From Leuconostoc falkenbergense (GTDB taxonomy: Bacteria > Bacillota > Bacilli > Lactobacillales > Lactobacillaceae): 43,261 nucleotides of DNA. The translations under genes and the position numbers were made by a program. The DNA lies in assembly GCF_014634805.1 (NCBI RefSeq), contig NZ_BMBS01000015.1:1-43261 (forward strand), read 5' to 3'. Under the pieces are notes generated by a model. It did not search any database, was not told the DNA's origin, and was given only the letters and a program-made list of their open reading frames with translations. Below, piece by piece: positions 33,468-42,956 of the stretch (the stretch's first letter is position 1; every line of letters begins with the position of its first letter).

Positions 33468-34517
33468 TTATGCTTGATTCAAATCAATTAAAATTTTAGC
33501 TTGTGACTTATCACGTGTCAACGCTTCAAAACCATCATTAACAATGTTATCCAATTCAATGGTATCAGTGATAACTGGCTGAACATCAATTTGACCGCTA
33601 CTTACCAAATCAACCGTTTGTTGGAACGTTTCCTTAGAATAAGCAATCGTTGTGGTCAACTTGACACCAGCGTTCATCATTTGCATTGGATCAAAGCTAA
33701 TTGGCTTAGCAAAAATTGAAACAATAACAACACTACCACGTGGACGTGTCGCGTCAATTGCTTGTTCAAACGTTGGTTGTACACCAGCAACTTCAAATGA
33801 TACATCGGCACCACCTGGAATAATGTCTTTGATCGCAGCAATTGCGTCTGGCACTTGGCTAGGATTAATAACGTCTGTTGCGCCCATTTCCAATGCCTTC
33901 TTCAAACGAACTTCTGACAAGTCCACCGCAACAATTTTAGTTGCGCCAGCAGCTTTTGCAGCCGCAGCAACCAAAACACCAATTGGTCCAGCACCGAAAA
34001 TAACAACCTTTTCGCCAAATCGCAAATCACCTTCTTTAACGGCTTGAACCGCAACAGCAGTTGGTTCAATTGTTGCAGCTAATTTCAATGAAAAGTCTTC
34101 TGGAAGATGATAAAGATTCTCTTCTGGGACATTGACAAACGAAGTGAAGCCACCATCTGTGCTCAAACCAATGAAGCTATAGCCATCATAAACATCAAGA
34201 TTATCAGGTGAAATTCCCTTAGTCACTGTTGGATTAATCGAAACATGATCACCAACTTTAAACTTGGTAACATCAGCACCAACTTTTTCAATCACACCAG
34301 AAAATTCATGTCCCATTGTTAATGGTGCTTGTCCACCAGTTAAAGTGTCTGGTGCATCAACTGGAATAAAGACGGGTCCTTCCAAATATTCATGTAAGTC
34401 ACTGCCGCAAATTCCGGCATACGCTACACGTACAACAACTTCGTCGGACTTTGCTGGCTTTAACGCAACATCCTCGACTCTAACATCTTTCACACCATGC
34501 CATACAGCTGCTTTCAT
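33468..34517 (-). CDS. Zinc-type 2,3-butanediol/alcohol dehydrogenase family
   Basis: Medium-chain dehydrogenase, 349 residues. Catalytic zinc ligands are in AGICGSDLHEYLEGP (Cys) and TMGHEFSGVIEKVG (His, Glu), and the NAD-binding loop is VIFGAGPIGVLVAAAAKA. CGSDLHEYLEGP with the insert after it is typical of butanediol dehydrogenases. The structural-zinc lobe normally holds four Cys; here INPTVTKGISPDNLDVYDGY has none, so that metal is absent. It probably interconverts acetoin/diacetyl and butanediol or a related polyol with NADH. It diverges from a plus-strand aldo/keto reductase with a Rex-like operator between. Confidence 0.85.
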   Translation of the reverse strand: MKAAVWHGVKDVRVEDVALKPAKSDEVVVRVAYAGICGSDLHEYLEGPVFIPVDAPDTLTGGQAPLTMGHEFSGVIEKVGADVTKFKVGDHVSINPTVTKGISPDNLDVYDGYSFIGLSTDGGFTSFVNVPEENLYHLPEDFSLKLAATIEPTAVAVQAVKEGDLRFGEKVVIFGAGPIGVLVAAAAKAAGATKIVAVDLSEVRLKKALEMGATDVINPSQVPDAIAAIKDIIPGGADVSFEVAGVQPTFEQAIDATRPRGSVVIVSIFAKPISFDPMQMMNAGVKLTTTIAYSKETFQQTVDLVSSGQIDVQPVITDTIELDNIVNDGFEALTRDKSQAKILIDLNQA

Positions 34518-34660
34518 TATTATGTCTCCTTTGATGACAGTAAGTTTTTAAAGACTATATGTCTTTAGTAATATTATAACGCTTATTTTATTTCTTTGTG
34601 TAAAAAATCACCTGAAAATAATGATTAAATTCAACCATCATTTGATTTTATCAACCATGT

Positions 34661-34678
34661 TTGTAAGATATTTTACAA
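34661..34678. promoter_or_regulatory. Rex-like operator between divergent redox genes
   Basis: TTGTAA-GATATT-TTACAA, an 18-bp inverted repeat resembling the Rex operator TTGTGA-N6-TCACAA at most positions. It lies in the 227-bp gap between the alcohol dehydrogenase (-) and aldo/keto reductase (+), about 10 bp before a weak TTGCAT/TAATGT promoter pair for the latter. Rex senses NADH/NAD balance, fitting these genes; one half-site base differs in each arm, so this is tentative. Confidence 0.45.
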
Positions 34679-34750
34679 GCAATATTTTTGCATCGGCCGT
34701 ATTTATCGTTTAATGTAAGTGTTATCAATTAAGAAAGAAGGAAAATGAAA

Positions 34751-35584
34751 ATGTCATTTTATGAATTAAGTGACGGACAGCAATTGCCAGCAGTTGGTTT
34801 TGGTACCTATAAACTCGACGGTATCACAGGTGCTCATGCTATCACTTCAGCAATTAAAGCTGGTTATCGTTTATTAGACACTGCTTTCAACTATCAAAAC
34901 GAGGGCACTGTGGGACAAGCAATCAAGACTTCCCATGTCTCACGTGATGAACTGATTGTCACTTCAAAATTGCCGGGTAAATATTATAGTGATCAGCAGG
35001 CATCAATTGATTTGATTCAAGAATCCTTATTTCGTTCCAAATTAGATTACTTTGATTTGTACTTGCTTCATTGGCCAAATCCGATTGATGATCATTATGT
35101 TGAAGCATGGGATACGCTAATTCAAGCACAGAAGTTTGGATTAGTAAAATCAATCGGTGTCTGCAATTTCTTACCTGAACACCTAGAACGACTACAAACA
35201 GAAACGGGCCATTTACCGGTAGTCAATCAAATCGAATTACATCCCTTCTTTAATCAAGCAGAAATGCGTGCGTATAATTCTGAACACAATATCTTAACTG
35301 AAGCTTGGAGTCCCCTAGGCCGAGCAAGCGATTTATTGACTAACCCAACCCTAGTTGATATCGCTAAAAAATATCACAAAAATGTTGGTCAATTGATTTT
35401 GAAATGGGAAGTATCGCTTGGTGTTCTCCCTATTCCAAAAGCCACTCACTTTGCCCGTCAAGTTAGCAACTTGGATATTTTTGATTTTGACATCACAAAG
35501 GACGACATGGCACGTATTAACGCACTGTCAAAACCTGATGGTCGAACCAATAACCAAGACCCTGCCGTTTATCAAGAATTCTAA
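34751..35584 (+). CDS. Aldo/keto reductase, 2,5-diketo-gluconate reductase-like
   Basis: AKR5-type aldo/keto reductase, 277 residues from ATG 34751. The tetrad is visible in LLDTAFNYQNEGTVG (Asp, Tyr), LIVTSKLP (Lys) and YLLHWPNP (His), with GVCNFLPEHLE and a cofactor-binding IPKATHFARQVSNL. The ATG at 34751 is 9 nt after AGAAGG; ATG 34745 is only 3 nt away and less suitable. It is the only plus-strand gene between about 20.6 kb and the end and is transcribed convergently with the aldehyde dehydrogenase. Substrate unknown. Confidence 0.88.
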   Translation: MSFYELSDGQQLPAVGFGTYKLDGITGAHAITSAIKAGYRLLDTAFNYQNEGTVGQAIKTSHVSRDELIVTSKLPGKYYSDQQASIDLIQESLFRSKLDYFDLYLLHWPNPIDDHYVEAWDTLIQAQKFGLVKSIGVCNFLPEHLERLQTETGHLPVVNQIELHPFFNQAEMRAYNSEHNILTEAWSPLGRASDLLTNPTLVDIAKKYHKNVGQLILKWEVSLGVLPIPKATHFARQVSNLDIFDFDITKDDMARINALSKPDGRTNNQDPAVYQEF

Positions 35585-35586
35585 AA

Positions 35587-35629
35587 AAAAGCTTTTAATC
35601 TCTTCAATAATAAGAGATTAAAAGCTTTT
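35587..35629. terminator. Strong bidirectional terminator
   Basis: An 18-bp perfect stem (AAAAGCTTTTAATCTCTT and its complement) around a 7-nt loop, flanked by A-run and T-rich sequence. It separates convergent genes. Confidence 0.92.
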
Positions 35630-35643
35630 CTTTTGATCAGATT

Positions 35644-37050
35644 TTAAACGAATCCACCAAATACATCATCCAAATCAATTGGTTCATGCTTCGTAACAAT
35701 TGTTTCTTTGTTGACGAATGTTTCAATACCAAAGCGACCCAATTCACGACCGTAGCCGGAATTTTTAACACCGCCGAATGGCAATTCGGGTAATGTACCA
35801 CCAAAGCTGTTGGCAAAGACTGCACCAGTTTCTAGGCGTGATGCCACTTCAGTTGCATGTTCAGCCGAACCACCAAACACAACGCCACTCAAGCCATAGT
35901 GGGAATCGTTGGCTAAAGCAATTGCTTCTTCTTCATCCTTGACTTTGTAAACTTGTCCAACTGGACCAAAGAATTCTTGATAAAATGCTGGGTTTTCCTT
36001 AGTGATGTTGGTCAAAATAACTGGCTCGAATTGTGCAGCTGGCAAGTTCTGTTCAACACTACCAAACGCAAGTGTTGCGCCAGCATCGACTGCCGCTTTA
36101 ACCTGTTTTGTCAGATTCTGCTTAGCTTTTGAAGTACTTAGTGGTGCCAAAGTGGTATCTGAATCCATTGGATCACCAATTTTTGCTTCAGAAAAGGCTT
36201 CTTTAAGCATGTCTAACAGTGCATCATAGTTCTTTTCTGTCACGATAAAGCGCTTTGATGACGTGCAGACTTGACCAGCATTATACAAACGTGCACCACC
36301 AATAATTTTCTTAATTTCTGAAAGGTCAGCGTCTTCCAAAACAATAAATGGATCACTGCCGCCGAGTTCAAGAGAACTCTGCTTCATGTTCTTACCAGCT
36401 TCTGCGGCAATAAGTTGTCCAGCGCGCTCTGATCCTGTCAACGCCACACCTTGAACACGATCGTCTGCAATAATATTATTAACTTGATCATAGTCAACGT
36501 AAAGATTAGTGAAGGCACCGTCTGGTACACCTGCTTCGCTAACAACTTTTTCAAAAGCACCAGCTGCCATTGGTGTGTTACTAGCATGCTTCAATAACAT
36601 TGGATTGCCGGCCATGAAGTTAGGGGCAAAGACACGCATAATTTGATAGTATGGGAAGTTCCAAGGCTCAACTGTCATCAAGACACCTGTTGGTCTTGAG
36701 ATTGTTTGGGCTGGTCCGATTGATGATTCAATTGGCTTTGGTTTCAAAAATTCCGCTGCATTTTTGGCATAATAACGTGCAATTGATACACAAATAGCAA
36801 CCTCGCCTTGCGCTTCTACGAAACGTTTTCCCATTTCAAGGGTCAAGACTTTGGCTAACTCATCTGTTTGTGCTTCCATCACGTCAGCCACTTTATTCAA
36901 CGCTGCGGCACGACTTTCAACAGGATCATTACGCCATTTTTTATACAGTGCATGACCCTTTGCAATTGCTTTTTCGACATAGGCATCATCATGATTGTCA
37001 TATGTTTTAATCACTTCATCTGTAAATGGATTAATTGTTTGATAGCTCAT
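35644..37050 (-). CDS. NAD(P)-dependent aldehyde/succinate-semialdehyde dehydrogenase
   Basis: Aldehyde dehydrogenase superfamily, 468 residues. The catalytic Cys262 is in NAGQVCTSSKRF, the general base Glu228 in LELGGSDPF, and the oxyanion Asn131 in EPWNFPYY. The start (YQTINPFTDEVIKTY) and the NSFGG...ELPFGGVKNSGYGRELG end are typical of the succinate-semialdehyde dehydrogenase group (GabD/Sad). AAAGG precedes the ATG. It converts an aldehyde to an acid with NAD(P); the true substrate is not fixed by sequence. Confidence 0.88.
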   Translation of the reverse strand: MSYQTINPFTDEVIKTYDNHDDAYVEKAIAKGHALYKKWRNDPVESRAAALNKVADVMEAQTDELAKVLTLEMGKRFVEAQGEVAICVSIARYYAKNAAEFLKPKPIESSIGPAQTISRPTGVLMTVEPWNFPYYQIMRVFAPNFMAGNPMLLKHASNTPMAAGAFEKVVSEAGVPDGAFTNLYVDYDQVNNIIADDRVQGVALTGSERAGQLIAAEAGKNMKQSSLELGGSDPFIVLEDADLSEIKKIIGGARLYNAGQVCTSSKRFIVTEKNYDALLDMLKEAFSEAKIGDPMDSDTTLAPLSTSKAKQNLTKQVKAAVDAGATLAFGSVEQNLPAAQFEPVILTNITKENPAFYQEFFGPVGQVYKVKDEEEAIALANDSHYGLSGVVFGGSAEHATEVASRLETGAVFANSFGGTLPELPFGGVKNSGYGRELGRFGIETFVNKETIVTKHEPIDLDDVFGGFV

Positions 37051-37177
37051 TTTATTCGACCTTTCGTTTGATACAGAGTGAGTATAACTAACAACATCAT
37101 TACTATAACACCGTTCAAATTATTACAAAAGTATTTAACTTGTGATTTTATATGCAAATAATATGTAATATTATTCA

Positions 37178-37209
37178 CAAAAAAGCATGATCATCAATTG
37201 ATCATGCTG
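37178..37209 (-). terminator. Intrinsic terminator of the esterase gene
   Basis: Minus strand AGCATGATCA, short loop, TGATCATGCT, then a run of T. It overlaps the esterase stop region at 37211. Confidence 0.88.
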
Positions 37210-37210
37210 A

Positions 37211-38215
37211 CTATTCAACACTGGCTATATAAGCTAGCGTTTGCTGATAACACTTTTTGGCTGCTTTAGTTTGATAATTAAATTGATATTCATGTGTGAT
37301 GGACTTACTGGTATGATTAAAAAATTGGCTCGTCACTAACACGCCTAATTGTTGTAATTTTTTTTCAAACGCCAAGCCTTGGTCTTGAAAAGAATAAGCA
37401 TTACCATCTGTGATATAGGTTGGTGGAAATTCAGTTGTGACATGATCAACTAAAGAAGCTTGCTTTAGCTCAACTGACTTTTGCCATTGGCGTGTTCCTA
37501 ATTCACTCCAAGCAACTGAATGAACGAACCATTTTAATATTAATGAATCACTTTTTTGATCTAATACTTGCTTGAGATTAACTGGGCCACAATATGAAAT
37601 CGCGCCTTTAACGGCATCTTTTGGGATAGCTGTTTGAAACTTCATACTTTTGGCGTAGCTTTTATTCGTTGCCAATGCTGCATATTGCAGGGCAATTTGT
37701 GCACCGGCCGAGTCACCGCCAACAATTATTTGGGATGTATTCAAATTTGATTGACTTTTTAGATAATTTATTGCGTCATTTAACTGATATAGTTGGCTTG
37801 GATAAGTCGCAGTGGGCGCCAACTGATAGTTAATTGCAATGACTGTTAATTTGGCGTCAGCAGCTATTTTTGTGGCAAATTCCTTCATGCCACTTTTGTC
37901 ACCACCCACATACCCACCACCGTGAACCCAGACAAGTGTTGCTTTAGATTTTGTTACATCTTTTGGTTGATAAATATCTAAAGTGTTTTTTTGATAATGA
38001 GACGGATAAACGACATTACCGGTCACCGTGACATTTTTAGAAGCCGACTTAAAAGCACTTTTATCCGTAATCGTTACTGGCCCGTCAAACATACGTTTAA
38101 TCAAATATGCACTTGGTCTTGGAGACAAACTAAATGCTAACAAAGTTGTCAATATTATGACTAATAAGGAAACAACCAACCAGAAAAGCCACCTTCTAAT
38201 TCTTCGCCACATCAA
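37211..38215 (-). CDS. Membrane-anchored alpha/beta hydrolase (HSL-type esterase)
   Basis: A 334-residue hydrolase with an N-terminal membrane anchor (about 10-29, after the basic RRIRR). HGGGYVGG (98-105) is the oxyanion-hole motif and VGGDSAGAQ holds the nucleophile Ser169 of the hormone-sensitive-lipase group. Acid and histidine candidates lie in ITDGNAYSF and SITHEYQF near the C-terminus. It probably hydrolyses acyl esters outside the cytoplasmic membrane. No operon partner; downstream is its own terminator. Confidence 0.85.
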   Translation of the reverse strand: MMWRRIRRWLFWLVVSLLVIILTTLLAFSLSPRPSAYLIKRMFDGPVTITDKSAFKSASKNVTVTGNVVYPSHYQKNTLDIYQPKDVTKSKATLVWVHGGGYVGGDKSGMKEFATKIAADAKLTVIAINYQLAPTATYPSQLYQLNDAINYLKSQSNLNTSQIIVGGDSAGAQIALQYAALATNKSYAKSMKFQTAIPKDAVKGAISYCGPVNLKQVLDQKSDSLILKWFVHSVAWSELGTRQWQKSVELKQASLVDHVTTEFPPTYITDGNAYSFQDQGLAFEKKLQQLGVLVTSQFFNHTSKSITHEYQFNYQTKAAKKCYQQTLAYIASVE

Positions 38216-38282
38216 CCATCACCTACTCATATTTCGCTCTTTTGAATTACTATGACTTTTATCATATCATGTGTATGAACAC

Positions 38283-38312
38283 AAAAAAACCAAACCCGTT
38301 AGGATTTGGAAA
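38283..38312 (-). terminator. Intrinsic terminator of the queT-SDR transcript
   Basis: Minus strand CCAAATCC, loop TAAC, GGGTTTGG (one internal mismatch), then a run of seven T, after the SDR stop at 38342. Confidence 0.85.
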
Positions 38313-38341
38313 GGTTTAATGACTACAACATAATTTATCTA

Positions 38342-39076
38342 TTAATGTCCTAAACTCCAACCACCATCAATTGGCACTACTGCGCCATTGATATAGTCAG
38401 CTTGTGAACTGGTTAAAAATAAAGTTAGATCAGCTACTTCTTGTGGTATCGCCCAACGTTTTGCAGGTGTTTGTTCAGCCACTTGTTTAGCCATTGTGCC
38501 ATCTCCGGCAAAGTCCGCTGCATTCATCGGCGTATTGATAGCTCCCGGAGCAATCGCGTTAATGTGAATACCCTTTTGAGCATAGTCAAATGCCAGTTGT
38601 TTGGTATAACCAATAATCGCGTGTTTGCTTGTTGTATAGGCAGCACCACCTCCACCCGCGGAAAATCCTGCGATGGAAGCCATATTCACAATGTGCCCAC
38701 CACCTCTTGCAATCATACCGGGCAACACTGCATTAGTTGTAATAAACATAGGCGTAACATTCACGTCTAGAACATGTTGCCAATTCTCAAAATCCGTTTC
38801 CAAACTAGGTTGATAATTGTCTAAAATACCAGCCGTATTGATTAAAATATCAATACTTTCCTTATCTGTAATAGTGGTTAGTAAATCAATTAGCTCGTCA
38901 TGGTGACTGATATCGAGTTGATAAGTAACTAGCCTTTCATGCTGTACGTCTATGAGCTGTTCATCGATTGCAATAACACGAGCACCGTTTGTTAAATAAC
39001 TCATCATCTGAGAAAAACCGATGCCAGAAGCGGCACCGGTAATCAAAATATTCTTATTTGTATATGTCTTTGTCAT
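38342..39076 (-). CDS. Short-chain dehydrogenase/reductase
   Basis: Classical SDR, 244 residues: cofactor motif TGAASGIG (13-20), NTAG (80-83), catalytic Ser134 (NMASIAG), Tyr147 and Lys151 (YTTSK). AIAPGAINTPM and the PIDGGWSLGH end follow the FabG-like pattern. Its ATG overlaps the queT stop (TAATG), so it is cotranslated with queT and comes under the preQ1 riboswitch if that acts on the shared transcript. The link between queuosine precursor uptake and an SDR is unexplained. Substrate unknown. Confidence 0.88.
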   Translation of the reverse strand: MTKTYTNKNILITGAASGIGFSQMMSYLTNGARVIAIDEQLIDVQHERLVTYQLDISHHDELIDLLTTITDKESIDILINTAGILDNYQPSLETDFENWQHVLDVNVTPMFITTNAVLPGMIARGGGHIVNMASIAGFSAGGGGAAYTTSKHAIIGYTKQLAFDYAQKGIHINAIAPGAINTPMNAADFAGDGTMAKQVAEQTPAKRWAIPQEVADLTLFLTSSQADYINGAVVPIDGGWSLGH

Positions 39077-39633
39077 TATTTACTCAAATCAACTATTTTA
39101 CTAAGTGAAAAAATAATAATGCCACCCACAATTAATGAAACAAGTTCACCGGGTACTACGCTAATGTAATACGCCAACCATTGTGCAAAGATTCCGCCTT
39201 TTGCACCAGAGGCAAAGGCACCACTTGCGCCAATGCTGAAAGCAAACGTAAATTCCGCAGCCAAAATAGCCATGCCGATAGTTGACACCACAGCAGAACT
39301 AATAATAATTTTTACAATCGCACTTTTTACTTTTTTTGTTAATAAATAAGTAATAGCCGTCATAATAACAGTCCCTAAAGTGCCAAATACCCAATCAATC
39401 CACCCTAAAGGTGAAACCAAATTAGCGATTAATACACCTGATCCAAGCGCTAGTACATAACGTTTGTTCCAAGCTGATAAATGATTCAGCCCTTCGGACA
39501 GGCGTAACTGAACTGGACCAAATCCTATTGGTGCAACAACGATAGTAATCGCTGCATACAAAGCAGCGACAATTGCTACCATAGTAATGTTGCGCGTACG
39601 GCTTGATTCTGAAACTGTCATAGATTTTTGCAT
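39076..39633 (-). CDS. queT: Queuosine precursor transporter QueT
   Basis: Integral membrane protein of the COG4708/QueT family, 185 residues. Helices are near 14-34, 55-75, 82-102, 108-128 and 152-178, with the family stretch PIGFGPVQLRLSEGLNHLSA. It is an S component of an ECF transporter that imports preQ0/preQ1. The ATG at 39633 follows AGGAG, which itself forms the 3' end of the preQ1-I riboswitch, so translation is expected to fall when preQ1 is abundant. Followed by an overlapping SDR gene. Confidence 0.93.
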   Translation of the reverse strand: MQKSMTVSESSRTRNITMVAIVAALYAAITIVVAPIGFGPVQLRLSEGLNHLSAWNKRYVLALGSGVLIANLVSPLGWIDWVFGTLGTVIMTAITYLLTKKVKSAIVKIIISSAVVSTIGMAILAAEFTFAFSIGASGAFASGAKGGIFAQWLAYYISVVPGELVSLIVGGIIIFSLSKIVDLSK

Positions 39634-39642
39634 TGATAAATT

Positions 39643-39680
39643 CTCCTAGTTTTGATGAGCGGGATGGTAGATGAACCGCT
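39643..39680 (-). ncRNA. preQ1-I riboswitch
   Basis: Minus strand GCGG-TTC-ATCTACCATC-CCGC-TCATC-AAAACTAGGAG. This matches the class I preQ1 aptamer: a short P1 stem, the conserved loop TTC...CTACxxxC and the A-rich tail AAAACTA that folds back as a pseudoknot. The tail overlaps the AGGAG ribosome site of queT, so a translational off-switch is expected. Context (queT directly downstream) confirms it. Confidence 0.92.
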
Positions 39681-39693
39681 GTTTTCATTGTCA

Positions 39694-39718
39694 CGTTGAT
39701 TCCTATGCTTTATCAACG
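39694..39718 (-). other. Hairpin between rpoD and the preQ1 riboswitch
   Basis: CGTTGAT and ATCAACG form a 7-bp stem around an 11-nt loop. No T-run follows, so it is not a clear terminator. It may be a weak rpoD 3' end or processing site; no separate queT promoter was identified, so read-through from rpoD is possible. Confidence 0.4.
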
Positions 39719-39735
39719 ATCATTGAGTGTCTTGA

Positions 39736-41034
39736 TTAATTCGTACTTTCATCCATAAAATCTTTAAGTTGCTTTGAACGGCTTGGGTGACGCAACTTTC
39801 TCAAAGCTTTAGCCTCGATTTGGCGAATACGTTCACGTGTTACACCAAATACACGACCTACTTCTTCCAACGTGCGCGTACGTCCATCTTCCAAGCCAAA
39901 GCGCAAACGCAACACGTTTTCTTCTCTATCAGTTAATGTGTCCAAAACTGACTCCAACTGTTCACGCAACATTTCGTAGGCAGCTGAATCAGCAGGTGAA
40001 ACGGCTTCATTGTCCTCAATGAAGTCGCCCAAATGTGAATCATCCTCTTCACCAATAGGTGTTTCAAGTGAAACAGGTTCTTGCGCGATTTTTAAAATTT
40101 CACGAACTTTGTCGGCCGTCAAATCCATTTCGGCACCAATTTCTTCCGGTAGTGGTTCACGTCCAAGATCTTGCAATAATTGACGCTGAATACGAATCAA
40201 TTTATTAATTGTTTCGACCATGTGAACTGGAATACGAATTGTACGTGCCTGATCAGCGATAGCGCGTGTAATAGCCTGACGAATCCACCATGTGGCATAA
40301 GTTGAAAATTTGAAACCCTTGGTGTAATCAAATTTGTCAACGGCTTTCATCAGACCCATATTACCTTCTTGAATTAAATCCAAGAATTGCATGCCACGAC
40401 CGACATACCGCTTAGCAATCGACACAACCAAACGCAAGTTAGCTTCGGCTAATTCTTGCTTGGCTTCAACATCGCCATTTTCAATTCGCTTGGCGATTTC
40501 TATTTCTTCGTCGCCTTTCAAGAGGTTAACACGACCGATTTCCTTGAGGTACATGCGAACAGGGTCATTGATTTTGATTCCGGCTGGTGTTTCTTCTGCT
40601 TCGGCTAACTCCTCTGCTGAGGGCTTATTTTGTTTGGCTTTCAACACTTCTGGTGCTGGGTCACCATTGTCATCAACAATTGCAATGCCCGCATCTTCAA
40701 CCTTTTCCATCAAACGTTCGATGTTTTCTTCATCTAAGTTGAATGGCTCTGCCAAGCGTTTTGACAAATAAGCATAAGTAATTGACTTAGCAGTCTTAAA
40801 CTCAGCAATCAATGCCTTTGTGGCTTTATCATATTCTGGATTTTTAAGTGGACCAGATTTTTTGGCTGACTTTGGCTTTGACGCTTTGCCCGCTGCTGCA
40901 GCTTGTTCAGGTGTCTTACCTTGTGCTAAAGCCAATAATTCAGCTTTCTTAGCGCGACTATTGTAAGCGATATTGTTCTCATCTAGGTATGCTTTGATAT
41001 CTAAAATCTTGCTTGCACTTGAAACAGTTGTCAT
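39736..41034 (-). CDS. rpoD: RNA polymerase primary sigma factor
   Basis: Sigma-A/70 factor, 432 residues. A basic N-terminal region 1.1 ([16 protein letters not shown]) is followed by [17 protein letters not shown] (region 1.2), region 2 with [19 protein letters not shown] and [12 protein letters not shown], region 3 ([20 protein letters not shown]), and region 4.2 with the helix-turn-helix [19 protein letters not shown]. It is short, as in other low-GC bacteria. AAAAAGGAG precedes the ATG. It lies 34 bp after dnaG, the usual dnaG-rpoD macromolecular synthesis pair. Confidence 0.97.
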   Translation of the reverse strand: MTTVSSASKILDIKAYLDENNIAYNSRAKKAELLALAQGKTPEQAAAAGKASKPKSAKKSGPLKNPEYDKATKALIAEFKTAKSITYAYLSKRLAEPFNLDEENIERLMEKVEDAGIAIVDDNGDPAPEVLKAKQNKPSAEELAEAEETPAGIKINDPVRMYLKEIGRVNLLKGDEEIEIAKRIENGDVEAKQELAEANLRLVVSIAKRYVGRGMQFLDLIQEGNMGLMKAVDKFDYTKGFKFSTYATWWIRQAITRAIADQARTIRIPVHMVETINKLIRIQRQLLQDLGREPLPEEIGAEMDLTADKVREILKIAQEPVSLETPIGEEDDSHLGDFIEDNEAVSPADSAAYEMLREQLESVLDTLTDREENVLRLRFGLEDGRTRTLEEVGRVFGVTRERIRQIEAKALRKLRHPSRSKQLKDFMDESTN

Positions 41035-41068
41035 GCTTAACTCCTTTTTACACTAAACGTGCGTTCCA

Positions 41069-42931
41069 TTACTGTTGTTGCTTCTTAATGTTAATCAATT
41101 CGGTTGTCAATTGTACTAGCTTCGTGTCATCACGTTGTTGCTTTGCAACGGTAATTTGTCGTTGCAATTCGTCAATTCTCGACATTTTTGGGGCATCATT
41201 GATGATTAAACGTAAATAATCGCTAACCGCTTCGTCTTTAACTTCCAAATCACCAAACAAACGATCTATGGCCATTATTTTTTGGTTCAGCTCTGGCTTT
41301 TGCAAAAAATCCATAAATTCTGCAATGTCGAAACTGCCAATATGATCTCGCTGATAAACTTCAGCTAACATCATTAATAACTGATAATCTGAATGAACAA
41401 ATGCAAAACCGGCAGTAGACTTAACCCGACGCATCACTTGCGGATCTTTAATCATTGCCATAATTAAGGCACGCTCAGCCAACTCTACCTTGGAAACCGT
41501 GTTTTTAAACTGTGGGTTAGCCTCATAAAGTTGATCATAATAATTATCTTGTGGCGGCTCGCCATAAAAATCATCCCTAGTCGTCAAACGCTGTGATTGC
41601 ACTTGTGACTGATTTGATTTCTGCTGAAGTGTTTGTGCCAATTGCGCTTGCAACGCTTCTTTAGAAGTCCCGAACTCTTTAGAAATTCGAGTTAACTGCA
41701 GATCTTGCTCTACTGGCGTAGCGCGACCCAGTATTATCATCACTTCTTTTAAAAATTGCAAATATTGTGATTGATTACTCAAATTTTTATCACGTTTAGC
41801 ATCATCAACCAAAAATTCAATCGGCGTTTGGATACTTTGCGTCAAAGATTGTGCTAACTGGGGTAACCCTAATTTAATCCGCACTTCATCTGGATCAAGA
41901 TTATCAGGTAAATGCACCACGCCAATTTCAAGTGATTTAGTGTTGTTCGTAATCAACTCAATCGACCGTCGTGCAGCTGTCTGTCCGGCATCATCACCAT
42001 CATAAACCAGCAAAATTCGTTTGGCAATTTTTGCTAATTGGTGGACATGATCGCTTGTTAGCGCAGTTCCCATAGTCGCTACACCAACTTTTTGATCAGC
42101 CATGTCAGCTGAAATAACGTCCATGAAACCTTCAAATATCATCGCTGTGCCAGTCTGTCTGATGACATTTTTCGCACGATCAAAATTATATAAGATTCGC
42201 CCTTTCATAAAAAAAGGACTCTCAGGACTATTCATATATTTAATTGAATTGTCTTTATCCAGCGCACGACCAGAAAATCCAACCACTTGACCGCGCTCAG
42301 TTTTAATTGGCCAGACAATTCGACCAGCAAAGCGGTCACGCTGTTCTCCGGCACTATTGGTGAGGAATAATTCTGAGGCTGATAATAGCGCTGGCGATAG
42401 ATTCTGATTTTTTGCGTAACTCAACAACAAATTATCGTCAGGTACAAAGCCTATACCAAATGTTTTAATAATATCATCTGTCAGATGACGTTTGTCGTGA
42501 AGATACTGAAGTGCGGCTTCTCCTGAGGTCGTATTAAGCAACGTGTGCTGATATAATCTCTGTGCATCATTGTGCAATTGATAAATTGCTTGAGTCGTCG
42601 CATCTACTTGGTGCGTGGCCGTCGCTGAAATACTACTGTCAATCGGCATGTCAACACTCTCAGCCAAAAACAGGATAGCCTCTGGATAAGATAGCCCTTC
42701 TTTCTCCATAATAAAGGAAAAAACTGAACCCGAGCGACCGCAAGAAAAACAATTAAAAACTTGTTTGTTTTCCTCAACAAAAAGTGATGGATGCTTGTCT
42801 TCGTGGAATGGACACGAACCATTCCATTGACGTCCTTTTTTGACGAGCGGCGTGTACTGACCAATAACATCAACAATATTTACTTTCGACCGTACTTCAT
42901 CAATGAATGATTGCGGAATTTTACTCGCCAT
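41069..42931 (-). CDS. dnaG: DNA primase
   Basis: Replicative primase, 620 residues from ATG 42931. The N-terminal CHC2 zinc finger has CPFHEDKHPS and FNCFSCGRSG (C40, H43, C61, C64). The TOPRIM core follows with EGFMDVISA and LVYDGDDAGQTAA, then a C-terminal helicase-binding domain. AAAGGGG precedes ATG 42931; an in-frame GTG two codons earlier is less well placed. A consensus promoter lies upstream with a GC-rich hairpin in the leader. Confidence 0.96.
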   Translation of the reverse strand: MASKIPQSFIDEVRSKVNIVDVIGQYTPLVKKGRQWNGSCPFHEDKHPSLFVEENKQVFNCFSCGRSGSVFSFIMEKEGLSYPEAILFLAESVDMPIDSSISATATHQVDATTQAIYQLHNDAQRLYQHTLLNTTSGEAALQYLHDKRHLTDDIIKTFGIGFVPDDNLLLSYAKNQNLSPALLSASELFLTNSAGEQRDRFAGRIVWPIKTERGQVVGFSGRALDKDNSIKYMNSPESPFFMKGRILYNFDRAKNVIRQTGTAMIFEGFMDVISADMADQKVGVATMGTALTSDHVHQLAKIAKRILLVYDGDDAGQTAARRSIELITNNTKSLEIGVVHLPDNLDPDEVRIKLGLPQLAQSLTQSIQTPIEFLVDDAKRDKNLSNQSQYLQFLKEVMIILGRATPVEQDLQLTRISKEFGTSKEALQAQLAQTLQQKSNQSQVQSQRLTTRDDFYGEPPQDNYYDQLYEANPQFKNTVSKVELAERALIMAMIKDPQVMRRVKSTAGFAFVHSDYQLLMMLAEVYQRDHIGSFDIAEFMDFLQKPELNQKIMAIDRLFGDLEVKDEAVSDYLRLIINDAPKMSRIDELQRQITVAKQQRDDTKLVQLTTELINIKKQQQ

Positions 42932-42956
42932 GCACACCCCTTTCCAAATAATAAAA

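Noticed and set aside
33652-34047. A 131-codon open frame on the plus strand.
   Set aside because: It lies wholly antisense to the butanediol-type dehydrogenase, whose motifs are clear, and it resembles no family.
40391-40771. A 126-codon open frame on the plus strand.
   Set aside because: Antisense shadow of rpoD with no ribosome site or recognisable domain.
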